Position numbers and translations under genes: made by a program. From SBAX01 sp043806315 (GTDB lineage: Bacteria; Planctomycetota; Phycisphaerae; UBA1845): 27,719 bases of DNA. This document shows positions 7,116 to 12,924 of the stretch, in pieces. The notes below the pieces were generated by a model. It was given only the letters and a program-made list of their open reading frames with translations, was not told the origin of the DNA and did not search any database. The first letter of the stretch is position 1. Each line of letters begins with the position of its first letter. The DNA is taken from contig JAZDHF010000163.1 in the NCBI GenBank assembly GCA_043806315.1, forward strand, positions 1-27,719, written 5' to 3'.

Positions 7116-8726
7116 CTACAGCCCATACTCCTTCCAACGTAGTTCGACGAGGCGTTGGATCTCCTCGCTCATGGTGAGTTCGTCAGGCCAATCGCGGACC
7201 ATGCCCTCGCCGGAAATCTTGCGGGTGGCGTCGATGCCGATTTTGCCGCCGGCGCCGTAGTGGGGCGTGCAGTGGTCGAGGATGTCGCAGGGGCCGTCGA
7301 CGATCACCGCGTCGCGGCGCCAATCGACGTTGGCCCCCATGTGGAAGAGCACGTCCTGTTCGTCGTGGACGTTCACATGCTCATCCACGACGACGATCAT
7401 TTTGGAAAACATCATCTGTCCCGCGCTCCAGATGCCGTTCATCACCTTGCGGGCCTGCATCGGGTACTCCTTACGAATTTTGACGAATGCGCAGTTGTGA
7501 AAGGCCCCGAACATCGGCAGGTGATAGTCGATGATATCGGGGATGAGCATCCGCAACAGCGGCAGGAAGATGCGCTCGGTGGCCTTGCCGAGGTAGTAGT
7601 CTTCCTGCGGAGGAAAACCCACAATGGTCGTCGGGTAGACCGGATCGCGTCGATGGGTAATAGCCGTTACGTGAAACGCCGGATAACGATCCGCGAGGGA
7701 ATAAAATCCGGTGTGGTCGCCAAACGGGCCTTCGATCAGCGTCTGTTCCGGATCGATCCAACCCTCGATCACGATCTCGGCGTTGGCGGGCACTTCCAGC
7801 GGAATGGTTTGGCACGGGACGACCCCTATCCCGCCGTCGTTAAGGAATCCGGCGAAGAGAACCTCACTCATGTCCGGTGGAAGCGGGCAGGTCGCTGCAT
7901 AGGTCAGCACCGGCTCGCCGCCCAGGACGATCGCCAGGGGCATCCTTTCGCCGCGTTTCTTGTATTTGCGGAAATGCCGGGCGCCGTCGTGGTGCATGTG
8001 CCAGTGCACGGCCGCCAGCTTCTCGTCATAGACCTGCACCCGATACACACCCGCGTTGTGGTCGCCGGTTTCGGGATCGACGGTGTAGATGCCGGCAAGA
8101 GTAATGTAGCGACCCGTGCCAACCCCCCCTTCTCCCCCCCTTACTAAGGGGGGGCTGGGGGGGGTCGTGGCTTCGTGGTTTCGTGGCTTCGTGGCTCCCA
8201 ACGGCGGCTTGCCGCCATATCCCGGCTCCCCGTCATGCGGCCAACATTGGATGATGGGGAGTGACAGCAAGTTGGCATCATCTGTGTGAACGACCTCTTG
8301 GCAGATTCCGCGCTTGACCGTTTTGGGCGCGAACCCCGCGATTTTGGCAAGCTGCGGGAGCTTCTTCATCTTCTCCAGCAGCGTGGTGGGCATTTCCGGT
8401 TTGACGAGCTGTTGGACGCGGTCGGCCAGCTCCTCGAAGGTCGACACGCCCAAGGCAAGACGCATCCGTTCGTAGCTGCCGAAGATGTTGATGGCGACGG
8501 GGACGGTCGATCCTCTGACGTTCTCGAACAGCAGCCCATGCCCGCCGCGCCCGCCGTGGACCGGATCGGTCGCGGGCGGCGGCGCGTCCCCCGCAGCCGC
8601 AAGGCCGCTCACTCGATCGGCGATCGCGGAGATTTCAAGAATGGGGTCGACCTCGGCCTTGACGCGTTTGAGCTGCCCGCGGGCGTCAAGGTCACCAATG
8701 AACGTCTGTAAATCGGTATACGCCAT
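7116..8726 (-). CDS. UbiD-family prenylated-FMN decarboxylase with an in-frame repeat insertion
   Basis: UbiD enzymes use prenylated FMN to (de)carboxylate aromatic or unsaturated acids, typically in quinone biosynthesis. The 536-aa protein shows the family core: FENVRGSTVPVAINIFGS (residues about 69-86), IIQCWPHDGEPG, DPETGDHNAGVYRVQVYD, GGEPVLTYAATCPLPP, and E332-G-P-F-G-D-H-T-G in the active-site region, then DPVYPTTIVGFPPQEDYYLGKATERIFLPLL and GIDATRK. Between the CWPHDGEPGYGG block and GRYITLAG, residues about 177-202 (NHEATTPPSPPLVRGGEGG) are encoded by palindromic and tandem repeats and are foreign to the family. The frame is kept. The ATG at 8726 is chosen; a GTG six codons upstream (8744) with GGGAG is equally possible. 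No ubiX lies in the window. The substrate is unknown. Confidence 0.93.
   Translation of the reverse strand: MAYTDLQTFIGDLDARGQLKRVKAEVDPILEISAIADRVSGLAAAGDAPPPATDPVHGGRGGHGLLFENVRGSTVPVAINIFGSYERMRLALGVSTFEELADRVQQLVKPEMPTTLLEKMKKLPQLAKIAGFAPKTVKRGICQEVVHTDDANLLSLPIIQCWPHDGEPGYGGKPPLGATKPRNHEATTPPSPPLVRGGEGGVGTGRYITLAGIYTVDPETGDHNAGVYRVQVYDEKLAAVHWHMHHDGARHFRKYKKRGERMPLAIVLGGEPVLTYAATCPLPPDMSEVLFAGFLNDGGIGVVPCQTIPLEVPANAEIVIEGWIDPEQTLIEGPFGDHTGFYSLADRYPAFHVTAITHRRDPVYPTTIVGFPPQEDYYLGKATERIFLPLLRMLIPDIIDYHLPMFGAFHNCAFVKIRKEYPMQARKVMNGIWSAGQMMFSKMIVVVDEHVNVHDEQDVLFHMGANVDWRRDAVIVDGPCDILDHCTPHYGAGGKIGIDATRKISGEGMVRDWPDELTMSEEIQRLVELRWKEYGL
8122..8196. repeat. Palindromic element plus 8-nt tandem repeat inside the UbiD gene
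   Basis: A poly-C tract (8134-8143, CCCCCCCTTA) pairs with TAAGGGGGGG (8145-8154). The arms extend outward through further C and G runs (8122-8130 against about 8157-8165). Directly adjoining are four copies of the 8-mer TCGTGGCT (one with TT at the end) at 8165-8196. The block is translated in frame in the UbiD protein. Both motifs look like intergenic repeat material that has entered a gene. Confidence 0.85.
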
Positions 8727-8752
8727 GCACCCGGACTCCCGCACCCAATTCT

Positions 8753-8838
8753 CCCTCTCCCTCCCAGGGAGAGGGCGGGGGTGAGGGTAGAATCGCGGAC
8801 ATCACCTCTCACCCAGCCTCTCCCCTCAAGGGGAGAGG
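8753..8838. repeat. Paired inverted G/C-rich hairpins between UbiD gene and purN
   Basis: Two 10-bp hairpins, CCCTCTCCCT/AGGGAGAGGG (8753-8775) and CCTCTCCCCT/AGGGGAGAGG (8817-8838), are arranged as inverted neighbours. GGGTGAG (8779-8785) also pairs with CTCACCC (8808-8814), so the whole block can fold as a larger cruciform. The design resembles a BIME-type pair of extragenic palindromes. It lies in the leader of the UbiD gene and may affect transcription between purN and that gene. Confidence 0.8.
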
Positions 8839-8843
8839 GGGTT

Positions 8844-8985
8844 TCAGACCGGAATCGAGTCTCCCAACGGGTCATTGTACGGGAAGTTGCCTGACGCGGA
8901 CACCGCTTCGTCGAGGCGGAGATCCGGGCCCCGTCGAATCTTGCCTGCTCCCCAAAACTTGATCCAGCGGTCATGAGAGTCTAAC
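8844..8985 (-). pseudogene. Possible coding remnant between purN and the UbiD gene
   Basis: Reading the minus strand in the frame that ends at the TGA at 8844-8846 gives DRWIKFWGAGKIRRGPDLRL followed by DEAVSASGNFPYNDPLGDSIPV. This composition (W, K, F, Y, N and few Arg runs) looks more like real protein than the surrounding shadow frames. There is no start codon in this frame downstream of the purN stop, and the ATG overlapping that stop is in another frame. It could be the tail of a small gene that lost its start, or chance. Confidence 0.25.
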
Positions 8986-9591
8986 CGCTCCCGCGTGGAG
9001 CGTGATGCGGCCGTCGGCGAAGAGTCGGATCGCCTCCGGGTAGGCGATGCACTCCTGCTCGAACACCCGACCGGCGAGCGTGTCGGCGGTGTCGTCGGGC
9101 AGGACCGGCACGGTGCGTTGCAGGATGATCGGGCCGTGGTCGTACTGGTTGTCGCAAAAATGCACCGTGCAGCCGCTGATCGTCTTTCCGGCCGCGAGAA
9201 CGGCTTCATGGACCCGCCTGCCGTACATTTCCGCGCCGCCGAATTCAGGAAGCAACGCGGGGTGAATGTTAATGACTCTGCCGTAGAACTCGTCGGGAAT
9301 GCGCCACAGCGACAAGAACCCGGCCATACAAACCAAATCCGCCCCCGCGACGGCCTGAGTGAGTTCGCGCTGGAACGCATCGGAGGTGAGCCCTCGGCGC
9401 TCGATGACCAGGGTCGGTAGACCGGCTTCGCGCGACCGTTCCACCCCGGCCACGTCTTCCCGTGAGCTGACAACCGTCGCAATGACGGCGCGCAGGGACC
9501 CATCTTCGATTCGCTGATGCAGATTCAACAGCGTTCGTCCGCCGCCGGAGATCAGCACGGCGAGGCGAATGGGATCAGGGGGGAGACTCAT
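8971..9591 (-). CDS. purN: Phosphoribosylglycinamide formyltransferase (GAR transformylase)
   Basis: PurN catalyses the third step of de novo purine synthesis, transferring a formyl group from 10-formyl-tetrahydrofolate to GAR in the cytosol. The 206-aa length is normal. The catalytic residues are present: N108 and H110 in INIHPALLP, and D151 in CDNQYDHGPIILQ. The N-terminal strand-loop reads AVLISGGGRTLLNL, where the Escherichia coli enzyme has a GNGSN loop contacting the substrate phosphate, so this loop is variant. Folate-site phrases (MAGFLSLW) are conserved. The ATG at 9591 is chosen; an in-frame GTG five codons upstream is an alternative and the ribosome site is weak. No other pur gene is nearby. 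The MATE gene lies 99 bases upstream on the same strand, separated by repeats. Confidence 0.95.
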   Translation of the reverse strand: MSLPPDPIRLAVLISGGGRTLLNLHQRIEDGSLRAVIATVVSSREDVAGVERSREAGLPTLVIERRGLTSDAFQRELTQAVAGADLVCMAGFLSLWRIPDEFYGRVINIHPALLPEFGGAEMYGRRVHEAVLAAGKTISGCTVHFCDNQYDHGPIILQRTVPVLPDDTADTLAGRVFEQECIAYPEAIRLFADGRITLHAGAVRLS

Positions 9592-9645
9592 ACTCGCTTC
9601 ACGCACCGGGCGATTGAGCGTTCGCGACCCCGTTCATTGTCGAAT

Positions 9646-9681
9646 CCTTCGAGGCTTAGGACAAGTGTCGAATGTCGAATG
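9646..9681 (+). repeat. Dispersed repeat copy C followed by TGTCGAA repeats
   Basis: Positions 9646-9665 match CCTTCGAGGCTCAGGACAAG at 19 of 20. They are followed directly by two TGTCGAA units (9666-9681). The unit is also found in four tandem copies on the other side of the MATE gene (11221-11248). Confidence 0.8.
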
Positions 9682-9690
9682 CTCCGTCAG

Positions 9691-11175
9691 CTAATCCATC
9701 ACCTTCAAGCCGCAGTCGTCAATCGGTGCCGTCCATTCTTCTCCCACGGTGGCGAGGGCCGGTTTGGCTTGGCCGGCGCGGCCGCGCGAAAACAGGTCAA
9801 TCCGCATCCAGGCCCGACCATTCCACCGCCACCAGAGAAACACGGAGCAGACGGCGATCAGGACCGCACCGGTGATCCAGGGTCCGACGCTCCCAAGTTG
9901 CGGGTAGGTCGTCGCCACCCACCAACCTCCACCGACCACGATGACCCAATGGCTGACGATGAAGAAAGCCGAGGGAACGAACGTGTCGCCGGCCCCGCGT
10001 AGGGCCGCCCCGTAGGTGATCCCCAAAGCATCGAATAATTGAAAGGCACTGGCGCAGATCATGACCTTGGCCCCAATCTCGCCGACCGTCGGGCCGTCGT
10101 TGAACAGACCGATCAACTGCAGGCCGAAGATCGCGTAAATCACCGAGAGCGAACCCATGTAAATCGAAGTGACGACGGCGACGAAGCGAGCCTCGCGGAC
10201 GGCACGGAGCGGATCACCTTCGCCGATCGACTTTCCGACGAGGGCGGAGAGGGCCCGGCCGACGCCGATGGTGGGCATGAAGGCGATGCGCATGTACTGC
10301 CAGGAGATGTTGGTGGCGATCAAATGGGCCGTCCCGAACTTCGATCCGACCAGGACGTTGACGAAGATCGCCCAAACGACCACCTCGGTGAGCCACTGCA
10401 CGCCGCACGGCATCCCCACGCGGAGGAGACTCAAAAGCCGCCTCCACGACGGTCGCCAGGTGAGGCGCGTGGCGAACGCAGCCGCCGGTGAGGGAAGCCA
10501 CATGGCGACGGCGAGCCTGACCATCCGGTAGATCACCGCGGACAGCGTGCCCGCGGCGGCCCCGGCGATCCCCATCGGTGCGAACCCGAGCTTGCCGAAG
10601 ATGAGCACGTAGGCGACGGCGACGTTGACGACGTTGGCCTCGATCGCCGTCCACGCCGTCACCCACGGGCGATGCACGCCGACGAAGAACCACCCCAACC
10701 CGTCGGCGGCGATGGTCGGGGCTACGGTGAGCATGGCGATCCGCAGATACGCGATCTCCGCGGCCTGAACCCTCGGTTCGTGGCCGATCTTCTGCACCAC
10801 CCAGGGGACCAGGGGCGTCATCGCGGCGCCGATCAGCCCGAACGCCACGCCCAGATACACGGACTGCCAAGCATACGCGCTGCATTCGGGGTACTCCTTC
10901 CGCCCCAGCGACTGCGAGGTGAAGGTGTTGACCATCGAGACGACGCCCAGCCCCATAACGATGTAGGACCACATCAGAATCTGCGCGGGCAGGATGGCCG
11001 CCTGGGCGTCGTCCGTCGGCAGCCACGTGATCATTATGTAGTCGGAAATGTCCATCAGGGCCCGCGAACTGGTGAGGATGACCACGGGGATGGCCATCCT
11101 AATGACGTTGCGGGTCTCTCGCCGTCGCTCCTGCCGTTCGGCAAGCGTTAAACTGTCGGGAACGTTCGCGCCCAT
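9691..11175 (-). CDS. MATE-family multidrug/toxin efflux transporter
   Basis: A 494-aa polytopic inner-membrane protein with about twelve hydrophobic helices in two similar halves. It is typical of multi-antimicrobial extrusion transporters, which export cationic compounds by Na+ or H+ antiport. Diagnostic phrases are VILTSSRALMDISDYIMI (helix 1), the loop VNTFTSQSLGRKEYPE, the second-half start GMPCGVQWLTEVVVWAIF, VGRALSALVGKSIGEGDP, and GAALRGAGDTFVPSAFFIVSHW. The ATG at 11175 is preceded by GGAGG only three bases away. An ATG at 11220 adds 15 residues but is made by the TGTCGAA repeats and has no ribosome site, so I prefer 11175. The gene is flanked by TGTCGAA repeats on both sides. Transported substrate unknown. 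Confidence 0.94.
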   Translation of the reverse strand: MGANVPDSLTLAERQERRRETRNVIRMAIPVVILTSSRALMDISDYIMITWLPTDDAQAAILPAQILMWSYIVMGLGVVSMVNTFTSQSLGRKEYPECSAYAWQSVYLGVAFGLIGAAMTPLVPWVVQKIGHEPRVQAAEIAYLRIAMLTVAPTIAADGLGWFFVGVHRPWVTAWTAIEANVVNVAVAYVLIFGKLGFAPMGIAGAAAGTLSAVIYRMVRLAVAMWLPSPAAAFATRLTWRPSWRRLLSLLRVGMPCGVQWLTEVVVWAIFVNVLVGSKFGTAHLIATNISWQYMRIAFMPTIGVGRALSALVGKSIGEGDPLRAVREARFVAVVTSIYMGSLSVIYAIFGLQLIGLFNDGPTVGEIGAKVMICASAFQLFDALGITYGAALRGAGDTFVPSAFFIVSHWVIVVGGGWWVATTYPQLGSVGPWITGAVLIAVCSVFLWWRWNGRAWMRIDLFSRGRAGQAKPALATVGEEWTAPIDDCGLKVMD

Positions 11176-11220
11176 TCGCCTCCGGTGTTCAACAGATCGC
11201 CGCGTTTGCGGGGAAGCCAT

Positions 11221-11248
11221 TGTCGAATGTCGATTGTCGAATGTCGAA
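11221..11248 (+). repeat. Four-copy tandem TGTCGAA/T repeat
   Basis: Four 7-nt units (TGTCGAA, TGTCGAT, TGTCGAA, TGTCGAA) lie immediately upstream of the MATE gene. A two-copy block of the same unit in the same orientation lies beyond its 3' end at 9666-9681. Confidence 0.85.
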
Positions 11249-11314
11249 TGGCGGCCTTTGGATTTCGAGCGATCGAGTGCGGATGTCCTTTGTTGTCGCG
11301 CCTCACGCCGATCG

Positions 11315-11977
11315 TCAGCGAGCGAGGCAGAGAAGCGCCCGGCGGTTGTCATCCCAGCAACGCTTGGGGGAATGGCGCGAGGGGAGTTCTAGGGTGATGG
11401 TGGCGATGTTGCGCTCGCTGCCGGCCCAGGTTCCGAAGCTGCCGGGCGTGGGATAGCCGATGGAGGCCGTCACCGGGTAATGGTTGTATCGCCGCATGGC
11501 GAGGGCCAGCGCCCGACCGGGACCGTCGTAGTTGTTGCAGTGCCGATCGAGGCCGATCGAATGGATGGTCATGATGCGCATGGGCCGGAAACGCCGCACG
11601 ACGGCCATCACGGCCCGCGTCTCCGGCTCGCTCGCGGGCGTCGGACCGCCGTACATCCGGGTCCGCGGCGAGGTCGGCATCCAATTCTTCGTGGGGAAAT
11701 TGCGGTTGATATCGACGCGGCGAGCGTTGCGGCGCCGGCGTTTCGCGTAGCCGTCGGGGTTCACCAAGGGCACGACGACCCAGCGGGCGTCGTCGACGGG
11801 ATCTCGCTCAGTGAGCAGAAAGTCAACCCATCGCCGCGCCACGAGAACGCTCTTGGGCTCGTCGCCATGGAAACCGCCAAGGATGAGTACGGTGCGCTTT
11901 GGGGTTCCGCGGAAGACATAGGCACCGATCGCCCGCCCCTCGACGGAACGCCCCACGGTGAGCGTCGTCGGCCACAC
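11315..11977 (-). CDS. M14-family zinc carboxypeptidase (MpaA-like)
   Basis: M14 enzymes remove C-terminal residues from peptides, and MpaA-type members process murein peptides. The zinc ligands are H37 and E40 in GGFHGDEP and H139 in MTIHSIG. The general-base glutamate is E197 in TITLELPS. The substrate-binding set appears in NPDGY and VDINRNFP. The start is uncertain. No ATG exists near the expected N-terminus, and GTG at 11977 opens MWPTTLTVGRSVEGR, matching where the domain should begin and giving 220 aa. It lies 20 bases after the stop of the upstream 88-aa gene, so the two are probably co-transcribed and perhaps translationally coupled. No signal peptide is present, so a cytosolic role in cell-wall peptide recycling is plausible. 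Confidence 0.85.
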   Translation of the reverse strand: MWPTTLTVGRSVEGRAIGAYVFRGTPKRTVLILGGFHGDEPKSVLVARRWVDFLLTERDPVDDARWVVVPLVNPDGYAKRRRRNARRVDINRNFPTKNWMPTSPRTRMYGGPTPASEPETRAVMAVVRRFRPMRIMTIHSIGLDRHCNNYDGPGRALALAMRRYNHYPVTASIGYPTPGSFGTWAGSERNIATITLELPSRHSPKRCWDDNRRALLCLAR

Positions 11978-11997
11978 AGGGCGTGGAGGGCGGCCCG

Positions 11998-12264
11998 TTA
12001 TCGCACCAGCTCCCGCCCATGTTTGGTGAGCGCGGCGGCCATGATCTGTTGACCGTCGGCGTTGTGCAGTGCTCCGGCCCACACCAGCCCTTCGCGCCGC
12101 AACGTCTCGAGCCAGTCGGCCATGCGGTCGGCGCACTGGTCGGCGCTATGGCCCGAATGGTTCGAGACCTCGTGCACGAGCTCGAACTCGGTCAACGGTC
12201 CCGCCCGAAGGCGGCGTAAGATCACCAGTTGATGCTGGGCCAGGGATTCGATGGTTTCAATCAT
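11998..12264 (-). CDS. Small winged-helix-like protein, possible regulator
   Basis: An 88-aa protein starting at the ATG at 12264 behind GAGAGG. It begins MIETIESLAQHQLVILRRLRAG, followed by PLTEFELVHEVSNHSGHSADQCADRMADWLETLRREGLVWAGA, and ends near LTKHGRELVR. The order helix, helix-turn-helix, helix, wing (GLVWAGALHNADGQQ) and final 'LTKHGRELV' is typical of MarR- or PadR-like winged-helix domains with short sequences. The DNA-binding surface cannot be judged from sequence alone. It stands immediately upstream of, and in the same direction as, the M14 carboxypeptidase. It may regulate that gene or itself, or may be a non-DNA-binding winged-helix adaptor. Confidence 0.65.
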   Translation of the reverse strand: MIETIESLAQHQLVILRRLRAGPLTEFELVHEVSNHSGHSADQCADRMADWLETLRREGLVWAGALHNADGQQIMAAALTKHGRELVR

Positions 12265-12393
12265 GGCCTCTCTCGCAGTCGGTGCATCGGAATGGGATTC
12301 CCGCGTCCCTTACCGACTTCCGCTCCACTCAAGGACGCTCGATTGTACGCTTCGGCGCCGGCCCAGTCCAACCCCCGGTGAAGAATGTCTAAT

Positions 12394-12413
12394 CCTTCGA
12401 AACTCAGGACAAG
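12394..12413 (+). repeat. Dispersed 20-nt repeat, copy D
   Basis: It matches CCTTCGAGGCTCAGGACAAG at 18 of 20 positions (AA for GG at positions 8-9). Confidence 0.75.
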
Positions 12414-12520
12414 CCTGACGAACGCAGCGTGGAACGGGGGGCCACGAAAGACCGAGCGTCGCCAAACTCCCGCCGCAGGATGGATAGGGCTGGGCCTCCA
12501 CCGGCCCGCGCGGCCCTGAT

Positions 12521-12577
12521 CCTTCGAAGCTCAGGACAAGACGGGGTGGAAGCCGGCCTTGTCCTGAGCCTCGAAGG
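12521..12577. repeat. Inverted pair of dispersed repeats, copies E and F
   Basis: Copy E (12521-12540, plus, 19 of 20) and copy F (12558-12577, minus, 20 of 20) face each other across a 17-nt spacer, so a transcript would form a long stem with nearly complete pairing. This is the only place in the window where the family occurs as an inverted pair. Confidence 0.85.
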
Positions 12578-12924
12578 AAAGGATCGGTTGCTTGACGGGA
12601 CAGGTTGGCTACTTCTATTATTCGCCCTGGAAGCCGGGGTCGCCGTGGCGGCGGCGTGAGCCGGATCGAGCGTGCGTCCCGCCGGGTGGATCGCGTGCCG
12701 TACCAGTGGCTTCCGAAGACATCCACCCCGCCCCGCGGCGCGATGGATCGAACCCGAACGCGGAGAGTCCCCGAACTCCGCCTGCCGCTCCGATTGATGG
12801 GAAGAATGCGGATGATGGTGCACGGCGTGTCCGCCCCGGTGGATCCGCCCCGGCCACGGGACGGTCGGTAAGCCCCAAGGTCCGGCGGTCGAGGATCGCC
12901 GATGTCGCGGGAGGAGCTAACGGA

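Larger units (their letters stand above)
12265..12924. other. Divergent intergenic region with three dispersed repeat copies
   Basis: The 660-nt gap separates the minus-strand winged-helix gene from the plus-strand FG-GAP gene and must contain promoters for both, though I cannot place -35/-10 boxes with confidence. It holds repeat copies D, E and F. Copies E and F form an inverted pair. The frames through this region (including the upstream extension of the FG-GAP frame) are Arg/Pro-rich and not protein-like. Confidence 0.55.

Noticed and set aside
8165..8196. Tandem 8-mers as a CRISPR-like array
   Set aside because: The units are directly adjacent with no spacers and lie inside a coding sequence.
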